Part shown: positions 1-8,940 of the stretch, piece by piece
Layout: every line of letters starts with the position of its first letter
How positions within the stretch are numbered: the stretch's first letter is position 1
Origin: Pseudomonas mediterranea CFBP 5447
GTDB taxonomy: Bacteria; Pseudomonadota; Gammaproteobacteria; Pseudomonadales; Pseudomonadaceae
Length of the DNA stretch: 64,000 bases
NCBI RefSeq assembly: GCF_000774145.1
Contig: NZ_KN322986.1
Coordinates: 434,001-498,000 of the forward strand
Direction of reading: 5' to 3'
Program-made: the position numbers and the translations under genes
The notes under the pieces: generated by a model
The model's database searches: none
Seen by the model: only the letters and a program-made list of their open reading frames with translations
What the model was told of the DNA's origin: nothing

Positions 1-604
1 GGATGGCAGTCAGCGGGGATTTTTCCGACGGTTTGAGTACCACCGAGTTACCGGTGGACAGCGCCGGACCGAGCTTCCAGCAAGCCATCAACAGCGGAAA
101 GTTCCACGGTACGATAGCGCCCACCACACCGACGGGCTCGCGGGTGACCAAGCCCAACTGGTCGTGCGGGGTCGACGCTACTTCGTCGTAGAGCTTGTCG
201 ATGGCCTCGCCGCTCCAGCTCAACGCTTGTGCCGCGCCGGGCACATCGATGTTCAGGGAATCGCTGATCGGCTTGCCCATGTCCAGGGTTTCGAGCAGGG
301 CCAGCTCTTCGACGTGCTGCTTGAGCAGGCCGGCGAAACGAATCATGGTGGCTTTGCGTTTGCTCGGCGCCAGGCGTGACCAGACGCCGGAATTGAACAC
401 CGCACGAGCGTTTTCGACCGCGCGCTGGGCGTCGGCAGCATCGCAGCTGGCGACCTTGCCCAGCAGACGGCCATCGACCGGGCTGAGGCAATCGAAGGTT
501 TCGCCGGACACCGCATCGGTGTATTCGCCGTTGATGAAGGCGCGGCCTTCGATGGTCAGATCGCGGGCGCGTTGTTCCCAGTCGGCACGAGTCAGGGTGG
601 TCAT
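1..604 (-). CDS. pauC: NAD-dependent aldehyde dehydrogenase, PuuC/KauB (PauC) type, N-terminal part
   Basis: The gene runs off the left edge; about 201 N-terminal residues of a roughly 495-residue enzyme are present. The family oxidises gamma-glutamyl-aminobutyraldehyde and related aminoaldehydes in putrescine and polyamine catabolism. Visible are the family N-terminus (MTTLTRADWEQRA), the INGEY segment and the cofactor-binding region with VPWNFPL near residue 170. The catalytic Cys and Glu lie outside the window. A strong AGAGGAGG ribosome site precedes the ATG at 604. It is divergent from the cupin gene. In PAO1 kauB/pauC (PA5312) lies just before rpmG-rpmB, as here, which supports the polyamine assignment over a generic aldehyde dehydrogenase. 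Confidence 0.85.
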   Translation of the reverse strand, partial: MTTLTRADWEQRARDLTIEGRAFINGEYTDAVSGETFDCLSPVDGRLLGKVASCDAADAQRAVENARAVFNSGVWSRLAPSKRKATMIRFAGLLKQHVEELALLETLDMGKPISDSLNIDVPGAAQALSWSGEAIDKLYDEVASTPHDQLGLVTREPVGVVGAIVPWNFPLLMACWKLGPALSTGNSVVLKPSEKSPLTAI

Positions 605-835
605 GCGAGTGTCCTCCTCTTATTGGGTGTGAGCGTTACAAGGATGCAACCCTCAGGAATTCTGCCCGGCCAGCCTGTTCAGGCGCACACTTTCGGCACA
701 GGGCACCCGCCACCCTAAACCAGCCGCCCCTCAAGTTTCAATATATTTGACACAAGGCCGGTAAACAGCCTTGCGATGTTCGTTTTAATAAACATAGACT
801 CGACCTTCCAAGCAAACACCGGGGGGATTACGGAA

Positions 836-1198
836 ATGAGCATCGAGGACATCGTCGACTTCAGCCAAACCAGCACCGTCGCCGATCGCTATCGCCCGGA
901 CCCGGCGAAGGTTCTCAAGGGCGATCCCGAACAAGCCGTGTTCAACCACTACAACAGTCCTTGCGGACAGATGAATGCCGGGGTCTGGGAAGGTGCGGTC
1001 GGACAGTGGATGGTCAACTACACCGAGCATGAATATTGCGAAATCGTCCAGGGGGTTTCCGTGCTGCGGGACAACGACGGCAATGCCAAGACACTGCGCG
1101 CAGGCGACCGCTTCGTGATTCCAGCGGGCTTCAAGGGCACCTGGGAGGTGCTGGAGCCGTGCCGCAAGATCTATGTGGTGTTTGAGCAGAAGGCTTGA
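836..1198 (+). CDS. small cupin-domain protein
   Basis: A 120-residue cytoplasmic protein made of a single cupin barrel. The second half shows the cupin pattern: EYCEIVQGVSVL, then the turn LRAGDRFVIPAGFKGTWEV. It resembles the cupin proteins encoded beside polyamine aldehyde dehydrogenases, so a role in amine catabolism is possible, but no substrate can be inferred. I chose the ATG at 836, behind a GGGGGG stretch, instead of the upstream in-frame ATG at 776, whose extra 20 residues do not look like cupin sequence. It is divergent from pauC and followed by a terminator shared with rpmG. Confidence 0.75.
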   Translation: MSIEDIVDFSQTSTVADRYRPDPAKVLKGDPEQAVFNHYNSPCGQMNAGVWEGAVGQWMVNYTEHEYCEIVQGVSVLRDNDGNAKTLRAGDRFVIPAGFKGTWEVLEPCRKIYVVFEQKA

Positions 1199-1222
1199 GT
1201 GTTCGTTGGCCGGGCTGACCCC

Positions 1223-1248
1223 ATCGCGAGCAGGCTCGCTCCCACAGG
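1223..1248. repeat. single REP palindrome
   Basis: One copy of the ATCGCGAGCAGGCTCGCTCCCACAG-type REP found many times in this window. It lies between the cupin stop codon and the terminator. The usual inverted partner copy is absent here. Confidence 0.8.
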
Positions 1249-1280
1249 AATTGGGTCTGGGCTGGAAGCCAGCCACAAAA

Positions 1281-1312
1281 AAGGCCCGTATCTCGCGATA
1301 CGGGCCTTTTTC
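1281..1312. terminator. bidirectional rho-independent terminator (cupin / rpmG)
   Basis: A strong stem of AAGGCCCGTAT paired with ATACGGGCCTT around a CTCGCG loop, with T runs on both strands. It can end the rightward cupin transcript and the leftward rpmB-rpmG transcript. Confidence 0.85.
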
Positions 1313-1331
1313 GTAAAGAGGGAAAAATCAA

Positions 1332-1487
1332 TTACTTGATTTTGCCTTCCTTGTAGATCACGTGCTTGCGAACAACCGGATCATATTTCTTGATCTCGAT
1401 TTTGTCCGGGGTAGTACGCTTGTTCTTGTCGGTAGTGTAGAAGTGACCAGTACCGGCGCTCGAGATCAAACGAATCAATTCACGCAT
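1332..1487 (-). CDS. rpmG: 50S ribosomal protein L33
   Basis: A 51-residue basic protein with the L33 sequence (MRELIRLISSAGTGHFYTT, then KKYDPVVRKHVIYKEGKIK). It is the usual length for gammaproteobacterial L33 and lacks the CxxC pairs of zinc-binding L33 forms. It sits on the large ribosomal subunit near the E site. It is the second gene of an rpmB-rpmG operon, with an 11-nt gap after rpmB, and ends at a strong terminator. Confidence 0.97.
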   Translation of the reverse strand: MRELIRLISSAGTGHFYTTDKNKRTTPDKIEIKKYDPVVRKHVIYKEGKIK

Positions 1488-1498
1488 GATTAGCTCCC

Positions 1499-1732
1499 TT
1501 AAACCTTGCCATCGCGGCGAAGTTCGGCCAGCACGACATCAATGCCGCGCTTGTCGATGATACGCATGCCTTTGGCAGATACGCGCAGACGTACAAAACG
1601 TTTCTCGGACTCAACCCAGAAGCGGTGATGCTGCAGGTTCGGCAGGAAACGACGACGGGTTTTGTTGTTTGCGTGGGAAATGTTATTCCCAGTCACCGGA
1701 CCCTTACCGGTAACTTGACAGACTCTAGACAT
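1499..1732 (-). CDS. rpmB: 50S ribosomal protein L28
   Basis: A 77-residue ribosomal protein L28. The characteristic start MSRVCQVTGKGPVTGNNISH and the NLQHHRFW segment are visible, and the length is normal for the family. L28 is a late-assembling large-subunit protein. It is the first gene of the rpmB-rpmG operon, transcribed leftwards from a probable promoter about 150-180 bp upstream. Confidence 0.97.
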   Translation of the reverse strand: MSRVCQVTGKGPVTGNNISHANNKTRRRFLPNLQHHRFWVESEKRFVRLRVSAKGMRIIDKRGIDVVLAELRRDGKV

Positions 1733-2168
1733 GCCTCAGCCCTCTAAAACCACATGCCCAACCCGGCATGGGTTGGCCGCTTAATCTCTCAGTCATTTGG
1801 CGCCAGGCGCCGCGTTTCTTTAAGGGTCTTACCGGCTACACCTACAGTGAAGGAACCGGGCCCCTAGAAAAGAGCGCTGCTTTATACCAGAAAGACCTCG
1901 GTGCAACAACAGCCCGTGTGATTTGTCTTTGTCGGGAATCCTCGGGCGACCGTGCCGAACGGCTGCGGCAAAGGCTGGCGATGCTTGTGACCGCTCGTCG
2001 CGGCATCCGGTTTTTTTCAATGCCGACCGCTTCCAGCGCATCCATGCACTGGCGAAGCGTGCCGGAAAAAGCAAAAAGGGGATAGTCATTTGGCAACGAG
2101 CCCACTAGGGTAGGCCTTTTCCAGACTGCACTCGCAGATGGGCCTTCGACCTGACAAGGAAACCGATC
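1733..2168. other. intergenic region between rpmB and the peptide-binding protein
   Basis: This 436-bp region holds the divergent control regions of rpmB-rpmG (leftward) and the substrate-binding protein gene (rightward). Short open frames on both strands show no protein-like composition or convincing ribosome sites, so I do not call a gene. A compact palindrome, TGGCGCCAGGCGCC, lies near 1799-1812. Confidence 0.6.
1881..1909 (-). promoter_or_regulatory. probable sigma-70 promoter of rpmB-rpmG
   Basis: Read on the minus strand, TTGTTG (1909-1904) and TATAAA (1886-1881) are separated by exactly 17 nt. The spacing and -10 match are good and it faces rpmB. The transcript would have a 5' leader of roughly 140 nt. 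Confidence 0.55.
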
Positions 2169-3758
2169 ATGCGCCTCGCTGCCGTATCACTGTTGCTCGC
2201 CCCTCTGCTGATCAGCCCATTGGCCCAGGCCGCCGCCCTGAGCGTCTGCACCGAGGCCAGTCCGGAGGGATTCGATGTCGTCCAATACAATTCGCTGACG
2301 ACCACCAACGCCTCCGCCGACGTCCTGATGAACCGACTGGTGGATTTCGACACCGCCAGCGGCAAGGTGGTCCCCAGCCTGGCCGAGCACTGGGAAGTCT
2401 CTCCCGACGGCCTGACCTATGTGTTCAAGCTGCATCCAAAGGTCAGGTTCCATCAGACCGAATACTTCACGCCCCATCGCGACCTGAGCGCCGAAGACGT
2501 GAAGTTCAGCTTCGAGCGTATGCTGGACCCTGCCAATCCTTGGCATAAGGTCGCCCAGAGCGGCTTCCCGCATGCCCAGTCCATGCAACTGCCGGCGCTG
2601 ATCAAGAAAATCGACGCCCTGGACCCGCTGACCGTGCGTTTTACCCTCGATCACGCGGATTCCACTTTCCTGGCCACCCTGAGCATGGGCTTCGCCTCGA
2701 TCTATTCGGCTGAATACGCCGATCAGTTGATGAAGGCCGGCACCCCGGAAAAACTCAACAACCAGCCCATCGGCACCGGCCCGTTCATCTTCAACCGGTT
2801 CCAGAAGGACGCCTCGATTCGCTACAAGGCCAACAACGATTACTTCGCCGGCAAGCCCCAGGTCGACCCGCTGATCTTCGCCATTACGCCGGATGCAAAC
2901 GTGCGCCTGCAGAAACTGCGGCGCAACGAATGCCAGATCGCCCTGTCGCCCAAGCCTTTGGACGTGCAGGCCGCTCGGCAGGAACCGACCCTGAAGGTTG
3001 AACAGACCGACGCCTTCATGACCGCTTTCGTGGCGATCAACAGCCAGCATCCGCCTCTGGACAAGCCGGAGGTACGCCAGGCCATCAACCTTGCCTTCGA
3101 CAAGGCCAGCTACCTCAAGACCGTCTTCGAAGGCACCGCCGAAGCGGCCAACGGCCCCTACCCGCCGAACACCTGGAGCTACGCCAGGAACCTGCCCGGC
3201 TATGCCCATGACCCGGCCAAGGCCCGTGAACTGCTGGCCAAGGCCGGCTTGAAGGAAGGGTTCCAGACCACAATCTGGACCCGCCCTTCCGGCAGCCTGC
3301 TGAACCCCAACCCCAGCCTCGGCGCGCAACTGCTGCAATCCGACCTGGCGGAAGTCGGCATCCAGGCCGAGATCCGGGTGATCGAATGGGGCGAGCTGAT
3401 CCGTCGCGCCAAGGCCGGCGAGCACGACCTGCTGTTCATGGGCTGGGCCGGCGACAACGGCGACCCGGACAACTTCCTGACGCCGCAGTTTTCCTGCGCG
3501 GCGGTCAAGTCCGGCACCAACTTCGCCCGTTATTGCAACCAGGACCTGGACAAGCTGATCAGCGCCGGCAAGACCACCGGCGAACAGGGCGTGCGCTCCA
3601 AGCTCTATGAACAGGCCCAGGCGCAGATCCAGCAACAGGCCCTGTGGCTACCGCTGGCGCACCCGACCGCCTTCGCCCTGGTCCGCAAGGACCTGCAGGG
3701 TTATGCGGTCAGCCCGTTTGGGCGCCAGGATTACTCGAAGGTCAGCCTCAAGCCGTAA
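2169..3758 (+). CDS. ABC transporter periplasmic peptide-binding protein (DppA-like)
   Basis: A 529-residue extracellular solute-binding protein of family 5, which captures dipeptides or oligopeptides for an ABC importer. A Sec signal peptide is clear (MRLAAVSLLLAPLLISPLAQAAA, cleavage near residue 22). The mature protein has the family features: an LAEHWEVSPDGLTYVFKLH segment near residue 80, the SAEDVKFSFERM motif, and a VIEWGEL...MGWAGDNGDPDN region towards the C-terminus. Length matches DppA. No permease or ATPase gene is adjacent, so it is an orphan binding protein that presumably serves a transporter encoded elsewhere. PAO1 has a dipeptide-binding protein gene (PA5317) at the same place. 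Substrate is not predictable. Confidence 0.9.
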   Translation: MRLAAVSLLLAPLLISPLAQAAALSVCTEASPEGFDVVQYNSLTTTNASADVLMNRLVDFDTASGKVVPSLAEHWEVSPDGLTYVFKLHPKVRFHQTEYFTPHRDLSAEDVKFSFERMLDPANPWHKVAQSGFPHAQSMQLPALIKKIDALDPLTVRFTLDHADSTFLATLSMGFASIYSAEYADQLMKAGTPEKLNNQPIGTGPFIFNRFQKDASIRYKANNDYFAGKPQVDPLIFAITPDANVRLQKLRRNECQIALSPKPLDVQAARQEPTLKVEQTDAFMTAFVAINSQHPPLDKPEVRQAINLAFDKASYLKTVFEGTAEAANGPYPPNTWSYARNLPGYAHDPAKARELLAKAGLKEGFQTTIWTRPSGSLLNPNPSLGAQLLQSDLAEVGIQAEIRVIEWGELIRRAKAGEHDLLFMGWAGDNGDPDNFLTPQFSCAAVKSGTNFARYCNQDLDKLISAGKTTGEQGVRSKLYEQAQAQIQQQALWLPLAHPTAFALVRKDLQGYAVSPFGRQDYSKVSLKP

Positions 3759-3849
3759 GTTGCAAGCTGCAAGCTGCAAGCTGCAAGCCCAAGAGCAGAT
3801 CACACCCAGCTCTGAACTTGCAGCTTGAAGCTGACAGCTTGCCGCTGCT
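3759..3849. repeat. GCTGCAA heptamer repeat in the convergent gap
   Basis: Directly after the binding-protein stop come about four tandem copies of the 7-mer GTTGCAA/GCTGCAA (3759-3787). Similar units in the opposite sense (CTTGCAGCTTGAAGCTGACAGCTTG, split here by a short gap) end just before the radC stop. The two arms could fold into a long imperfect hairpin between convergent genes. Confidence 0.7.
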
Positions 3850-4524
3850 TCACATCCACCCATATTCGGCCATCGACAGCGGCTCCCCATCACCGACGAT
3901 GAAGTGATCGAGCACCCGCACATCAATCAGCTCCAGCGCTTCTTGAAGTCGTTCGGTGAGCACCCGGTCGGCGTGGCTGGGTTCGGTGTTACCGGAGGGA
4001 TGGTTGTGGCACAGGATCAGCGCGGCGGCGTTGTGGGCCAGGGCGCGCTTGACCACTTGCCGGGGATGCACGCTGGCGTTGTCGATGGAGCCGCGAAACA
4101 GCGTCTCGAAGCCCAGCACCTGATGCCTGGAATTGAGAAACAGACAGCCAAACACTTCATGGGGCTCGTGGCGCAGCATCGACTTCAGGTATTCACGGAC
4201 GATCCCCGGGCTTTCCAGCGTCGTTCTTTGCCGCGCCCGCTCGGCCAGGTGCCGCCGGCTCATTTCCTGGGCCGCCTGCAACTGCGCGAATTTCGCCGGC
4301 CCCAGCCCAATATGGCTGCTGAACGTGATCTGGTCGGCTTCAAGCAGCGCGCGCAGGCTGCCAAATTGAGTCAACAGTTGTCGCGCCAGGTCGACCGCGC
4401 TTTTGCCCGACACGCCGGTTCGCAAGAAAATCGCCAGTAATTCTGCGTCCGAAAGACTTCCCGCCCCCGATGCCAACAACCTCTCCCGCGGCCGCTCGGC
4501 CACGGGCCAATCCCGAATACTCAT
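3850..4524 (-). CDS. radC: RadC/YeeS-family JAB1 domain protein
   Basis: A 224-residue RadC protein. It has the N-terminal helix-hairpin-helix part (RPRERLLASGAGSLSDAELLAIFLRTG) and a C-terminal MPN+/JAB1 metalloprotease-like domain whose motif is complete: the glutamate region HEVFGCLFLNSRHQ, then HNHPSGNTEPSHAD. The name comes from an old radiation-sensitivity mapping; the real activity is not settled. I chose the ATG at 4524, which has an AGGGAGAG ribosome site and gives the family length; upstream in-frame codons at 4719 would add non-conserved sequence. It is divergent from coaBC. Confidence 0.92.
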   Translation of the reverse strand: MSIRDWPVAERPRERLLASGAGSLSDAELLAIFLRTGVSGKSAVDLARQLLTQFGSLRALLEADQITFSSHIGLGPAKFAQLQAAQEMSRRHLAERARQRTTLESPGIVREYLKSMLRHEPHEVFGCLFLNSRHQVLGFETLFRGSIDNASVHPRQVVKRALAHNAAALILCHNHPSGNTEPSHADRVLTERLQEALELIDVRVLDHFIVGDGEPLSMAEYGWM

Positions 4525-4669
4525 AGGCTCTCCCTGATGGTGGGCACCGCTGTTCCATAGCGGTCGCTGTGATATCGTAGCCCATCTTTTTTGCAGGCGA
4601 TTTGCACCCTGGCAGGCTGCTGTCGAGAAGTTCGTCCTGTATTGACCACTGAAATCCAAAGGCAGGCTT

Positions 4670-5878
4670 ATGCAGCGGCTGTATCGGAAACGCATCGTTC
4701 TGGGCGTCGGCGGCGGCATTGCCGCCTACAAGAGCGCCGAGCTGGTTCGCCGACTCATCGACCAGGGCGCGGAAGTGCGCGTCGTCATGACCCGTGGCGG
4801 CAGTGAATTCATCACCCCGCTGACCATGCAGGCCCTGTCCGGGCACCCGGTCCACCTGGATCTGCTCGACCCCGCGGCCGAAGCCGCCATGGGCCATATC
4901 GAACTGGCCAAGTGGGCCGACCTGGTGCTGATCGCCCCGGCGACGGCCGACCTCATTGCCCGCCTGGCCCAAGGCATTGCCAATGACCTGCTGACCACCC
5001 TGGTGCTCGCCACCGATGCCGTGGTCGCCGTCGCACCGGCCATGAACCAGGCCATGTGGCGCGATCCGGCCACCCAGGCCAACCTGCAACTGCTCGAAAG
5101 CCGCGACCTGAAAGTCTTCGGCCCGGCCTCCGGCAGCCAGGCCTGCGGCGATGTCGGCATGGGCCGCATGCTCGAAGCCACCGACCTGGCCCAATGTGCC
5201 GCCGACTGTTTCCAGCGCCACGCCCTGACCGGCAAGCACGTGCTGATCACCGCCGGACCCACCCAGGAAAACATCGACCCGGTGCGCTACATCACCAACC
5301 ACAGCTCCGGCAAAATGGGCTTCGCCCTGGCCGAGGCCGCAGTGGAAGCCGGCGCCCGGGTGACATTGATCACCGGCCCCGTGCACCTGCCGACGCCGGA
5401 TCGGGTGACCCGTATCGACGTAGTCAGCGCCCGGGACATGCTCGCGGCTTGCGAAGCAGCCATCCCCTGCGACCTGTTCATCGCCTCGGCCGCGGTAGCG
5501 GACTACCGTCCTGAAGTCATTGCCCCGCAAAAATTAAAGAAAGACCCTACGAGCGGCGACGGCCTGTTATTACAAATGGTCCGCAACCCGGACATCCTCG
5601 CCACCATCGCCACCCGCCCCGACCGTCCCTTCAGTGTCGGCTTCGCCGCCGAAACCGAAAACCTGCTCGATTACGCCGCGCGCAAGCTCAAGGACAAGAA
5701 CCTGGACTTGATCGTCGCCAACGACGTCGCCAACCCGAGCATCGGCTTCAACAGCGAAGAAAACGCCTGCAGCGTGATCGACCGCCAGTTGCACGCCACC
5801 CTTTTCGCCCAGACCAGCAAGGGCAAGATTGCCCGCCAACTGATCACTTTCATCGCCGAACGACTGAACCAGGTTTAA
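4670..5878 (+). CDS. coaBC: bifunctional phosphopantothenoylcysteine decarboxylase / phosphopantothenate-cysteine ligase
   Basis: A 402-residue two-domain enzyme of coenzyme A synthesis. The N-terminal CoaC domain (about 1-190) is a flavoprotein decarboxylase with GGGIAAYKS, the APAMNQAMW substrate-binding motif and the ACGDVGMGRM active-site segment. The C-terminal CoaB domain (about 190-402) ligates cysteine to 4'-phosphopantothenate and shows ITAGPTQENIDPVRYITN and the LKKDP motif. CoaB makes the substrate of CoaC. dut starts 6 nt downstream, so the two are almost certainly co-transcribed, as in other proteobacteria. Confidence 0.96.
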   Translation: MQRLYRKRIVLGVGGGIAAYKSAELVRRLIDQGAEVRVVMTRGGSEFITPLTMQALSGHPVHLDLLDPAAEAAMGHIELAKWADLVLIAPATADLIARLAQGIANDLLTTLVLATDAVVAVAPAMNQAMWRDPATQANLQLLESRDLKVFGPASGSQACGDVGMGRMLEATDLAQCAADCFQRHALTGKHVLITAGPTQENIDPVRYITNHSSGKMGFALAEAAVEAGARVTLITGPVHLPTPDRVTRIDVVSARDMLAACEAAIPCDLFIASAAVADYRPEVIAPQKLKKDPTSGDGLLLQMVRNPDILATIATRPDRPFSVGFAAETENLLDYAARKLKDKNLDLIVANDVANPSIGFNSEENACSVIDRQLHATLFAQTSKGKIARQLITFIAERLNQV

Positions 5879-5884
5879 TTTTCC

Positions 5885-6340
5885 ATGCACGCTCTACAAG
5901 CCAAGATCCTCGATCCTCGCATCGGCAACGAATTCCCGCTGCCGCAATACGCCACACCGGGCTCCGCCGGCCTCGACCTGCGGGCCATGCTCAAGCAGGA
6001 CACCGTCCTGGAGCCGGGCCAGACCCTGCTGATTCCCACCGGCCTTTCGGTGTACATCGGCGATCCGGGCCTGGCCGCGCTGATCCTGCCGCGTTCGGGC
6101 CTGGGCCATAAGCATGGCATCGTGCTGGGCAACCTGGTGGGCTTGATCGACTCCGACTACCAGGGCGAGCTGATGGTGTCGTGCTGGAACCGCGGCCAAA
6201 CGGCCTTCAACATCGCGGTGGGTGAACGCATCGCCCAACTGGTGCTGGTACCGGTGGTCCAGGCCCACTTCGAACTGGTCGAGGAATTCGACGAGAGCCA
6301 GCGCGGCGCAGGCGGTTTCGGGCATTCCGGCAGCCACTGA
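5885..6340 (+). CDS. dut: deoxyuridine 5'-triphosphate nucleotidohydrolase
   Basis: A 151-residue trimeric dUTPase. It hydrolyses dUTP to dUMP and pyrophosphate, which keeps uracil out of DNA and supplies dTMP synthesis. All five family motifs can be seen: GSAGLDLRA, PRSGLGHKHGI, GLIDSDYQGEL with the catalytic Asp, the RIAQLVLVPV strand, and the C-terminal RGAGGFGHSG that closes over the substrate. It starts 6 nt after coaBC and forms an operon with it. Confidence 0.97.
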   Translation: MHALQAKILDPRIGNEFPLPQYATPGSAGLDLRAMLKQDTVLEPGQTLLIPTGLSVYIGDPGLAALILPRSGLGHKHGIVLGNLVGLIDSDYQGELMVSCWNRGQTAFNIAVGERIAQLVLVPVVQAHFELVEEFDESQRGAGGFGHSGSH

Positions 6341-6351
6341 CCGATGGGACA

Positions 6352-6380
6352 GGCCGGGCGCAACTGCCCGGCCGGTTATT
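6352..6380 (+). terminator. possible terminator after dut
   Basis: A perfect 8-bp stem, GGCCGGGC paired with GCCCGGCC, around a GCAACT loop, 11 nt after the dut stop. Only a weak T-rich tail (GGTTATTAAG) follows, so termination may be partial. Confidence 0.45.
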
Positions 6381-6596
6381 AAGCTTCTGTTTCAGGGCAA
6401 AAAATGCGCAATGGCTTTCTGCTAGGTTTCCCATCCGGAATCAAGGTATTAGGCGAGCGAGGCCGGGGTAACGCTGTCTCATGGCATTTTCCCACCACGA
6501 ACTCTCTGTCAAAAACGCCGTCATACCCTTCAGCTTGAGCCTGCCGGCGCTGACCGCCGGCCTGTCCAGTCACCTTCTGAATAGAGCGTCCCGCCC

Positions 6597-7994
6597 ATGA
6601 ACACCCCAGCCGCAATCGCACCGATCTTTCCTGACAGCATCTTCCGCGCCTACGACATCCGTGGCGTCGTGCCGGAAACCCTGACTGGCGAAACCGCCTA
6701 TTGGATCGGCCGCGCCATTGGCTCCCAGAGCCTGGCCCAGGGCGAACCGAACGTGTGCGTCGGCCGCGATGGCCGCTTGTCCGGCCCCGAGCTGGTCGAG
6801 CAGTTGATCAAGGGCGTTGCCGACAGCGGTTGCCACGTCAGCGATGTCGGCCTGGTCCCGACCCCGGCGCTGTATTACGCCGCCAACGTACTGGCCGGCA
6901 AATCCGGCGTGATGCTCACCGGCAGCCACAACCCGTCGAACTACAACGGCTTCAAGATCGTCATCGCCGGCGACACCCTCGCCAACGAGCAGATCCAGGC
7001 CCTGCATACCCGCCTCAAGACCAATGACCTGAGCAGCGGTGAAGGCACCGTCACCAAAGTCGACATCCTCCAGCGCTACAGTGACGAAATCGTCAAGGAC
7101 GTGAAGCTGGCGCGCCGCCTGAAAGTGGTGGTCGACTGCGGCAACGGCGCAGCCGGCGTGATCGCCCCGCAACTGATCGAAGCCCTGAACTGCGAGGTCA
7201 TCCCGCTGTTTTGCGAGGTGGACGGCAACTTCCCCAACCACCACCCGGACCCGGGCAAGCTGGAAAACCTCGAAGACCTGATCGCCAAGGTCAAGGAAAC
7301 CAACGCCGACCTGGGCCTGGCCTTCGACGGTGATGGTGACCGCGTGGGCGTGGTGACCAACACCGGCAGCGTCGTGTTCCCTGACCGCCTGCTGATGCTG
7401 TTCGCCAAGGACGTCGTGGCCCGCAACCCCGATGCGGAGATCATTTTCGACGTCAAATGCACCCGTCGCCTGGTACCGCTGATCAAGGAATACGGCGGCC
7501 GTCCGCTGATGTGGAAGACCGGTCATTCGTTGATCAAGAAAAAAATGAAGCAAAGCGGCGCCCTGCTGGCCGGCGAAATGAGCGGCCACATCTTCTTCAA
7601 GGAGCGCTGGTTCGGTTTCGACGACGGCATCTACAGCGCCGCGCGCCTGCTGGAGATCCTCAGCAAGGAGCAATCCAGCGCCGAGGACCTGTTCGCGACC
7701 TTCCCGAACGATATTTCTACGCCGGAAATCAATATCCATGTGACCGAAGAGAGCAAATTCAGCATCATTGATGCACTGCACGACGCTCAATGGGGCGAAG
7801 GGGCCGAACTGACCACCATCGATGGTGTGCGGGTCGACTATCCCCACGGCTGGGGCCTGGTTCGCGCGTCCAACACCACACCGGTGCTGGTCCTGCGTTT
7901 CGAGGCCGATAACGAAGCCGAGCTGCAGCGCATCAAGGATGTGTTCCACACCCAACTCAAACGTGTTGCACCCGATCTTCAACTACCGTTTTGA
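6597..7994 (+). CDS. algC: phosphomannomutase / phosphoglucomutase AlgC
   Basis: A 465-residue alpha-D-phosphohexomutase. It interconverts mannose-6-P/mannose-1-P and glucose-6-P/glucose-1-P and so feeds alginate, LPS core, rhamnolipid and other exopolysaccharides. The phosphoserine loop TGSHNPSNYNG lies near residue 105, the Mg-binding loop DGDGDRVG near 245, the sugar-specificity loop GEMSGHIFF near 325, and the phosphate-binding RASNTTP near 420. The length equals P. aeruginosa AlgC. argB follows after 27 nt and is probably co-transcribed. Confidence 0.96.
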   Translation: MNTPAAIAPIFPDSIFRAYDIRGVVPETLTGETAYWIGRAIGSQSLAQGEPNVCVGRDGRLSGPELVEQLIKGVADSGCHVSDVGLVPTPALYYAANVLAGKSGVMLTGSHNPSNYNGFKIVIAGDTLANEQIQALHTRLKTNDLSSGEGTVTKVDILQRYSDEIVKDVKLARRLKVVVDCGNGAAGVIAPQLIEALNCEVIPLFCEVDGNFPNHHPDPGKLENLEDLIAKVKETNADLGLAFDGDGDRVGVVTNTGSVVFPDRLLMLFAKDVVARNPDAEIIFDVKCTRRLVPLIKEYGGRPLMWKTGHSLIKKKMKQSGALLAGEMSGHIFFKERWFGFDDGIYSAARLLEILSKEQSSAEDLFATFPNDISTPEINIHVTEESKFSIIDALHDAQWGEGAELTTIDGVRVDYPHGWGLVRASNTTPVLVLRFEADNEAELQRIKDVFHTQLKRVAPDLQLPF

Positions 7995-8021
7995 TTTTTT
8001 GAAGCGCCACTGGAGCCCTGA

Positions 8022-8927
8022 ATGACCCTCGAACGCGAAGCCGCCACCAACACCGCCAAGGTCTTGTCCGAAGCGTTGCCTTATATCCGACGCTACGTCG
8101 GCAAGACCCTGGTGATCAAATATGGCGGCAACGCGATGGAAAGCGAGGAGCTGAAGACCGGCTTCGCCCGCGACATCGTGCTGATGAAGGCCGTGGGCAT
8201 CAACCCGGTGGTGGTGCATGGCGGTGGCCCGCAGATCGGCGACCTGCTCAAGCGCCTGGCGATCGAAAGCCACTTCATCGATGGCATGCGCGTCACCGAC
8301 GCGCAGACCATGGACGTGGTGGAAATGGTCCTCGGCGGCCAGGTCAACAAGGACATCGTCAACCTGATCAACCGCCATGGCGGCAGCGCCATCGGCCTGA
8401 CCGGCAAGGACGCCGAGCTGATCCGGGCGAAGAAACTCACCGTCACCCGCCAGACGCCGGAAATGACCCAGCCGGAAATCATCGACATCGGCCAGGTGGG
8501 CGAAGTGGTCGGGATCAACACCGACCTGCTGAACCTGCTGGTCAAGGGCGATTTCATCCCAGTGATCGCGCCTATCGGCGTGGGCGCCAACGGCGAGTCG
8601 TACAACATCAACGCCGACCTGGTGGCCGGCAAGGTCGCCGAAGCATTGAAAGCTGAAAAGCTGATGCTGCTGACCAACATCGCCGGCCTGATGGACAAGT
8701 CGGGCAAGGTCCTGACCGGTCTGTCGACCCAACAGGTCGACGATCTGATCGCGGACGGCACCATCTACGGCGGCATGTTGCCGAAGATCCGTTGCGCGCT
8801 GGAAGCGGTGCAGGGCGGTGTTGGGAGCTCGCTGATCATCGATGGCCGGGTACCGAATGCGATCCTGCTGGAGATCTTCACCGATACTGGCGTGGGTACG
8901 TTGATCAGCAATCGCAAGCGCGCTTAA
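8022..8927 (+). CDS. argB: acetylglutamate kinase
   Basis: A 301-residue amino-acid kinase that phosphorylates N-acetyl-L-glutamate in the second step of arginine synthesis. The start KTLVIKYGGNAM carries the phosphate-binding Lys and Gly residues, HGGGPQIGDLLKRL the substrate loop, and YNINADLVAGKVAEAL the nucleotide and substrate site. The N-terminal extension (about 25 residues before the kinase fold) matches the arginine-inhibited hexameric type of Pseudomonas. It ends at a strong terminator. Confidence 0.96.
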   Translation: MTLEREAATNTAKVLSEALPYIRRYVGKTLVIKYGGNAMESEELKTGFARDIVLMKAVGINPVVVHGGGPQIGDLLKRLAIESHFIDGMRVTDAQTMDVVEMVLGGQVNKDIVNLINRHGGSAIGLTGKDAELIRAKKLTVTRQTPEMTQPEIIDIGQVGEVVGINTDLLNLLVKGDFIPVIAPIGVGANGESYNINADLVAGKVAEALKAEKLMLLTNIAGLMDKSGKVLTGLSTQQVDDLIADGTIYGGMLPKIRCALEAVQGGVGSSLIIDGRVPNAILLEIFTDTGVGTLISNRKRA

Positions 8928-8940
8928 GCAATACCCATGA

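Noticed and set aside
1768..2108. several 60-105 codon frames between rpmB and the binding-protein gene
   Set aside because: No ribosome site, no conserved motif, and overlap with the rpmB promoter region.
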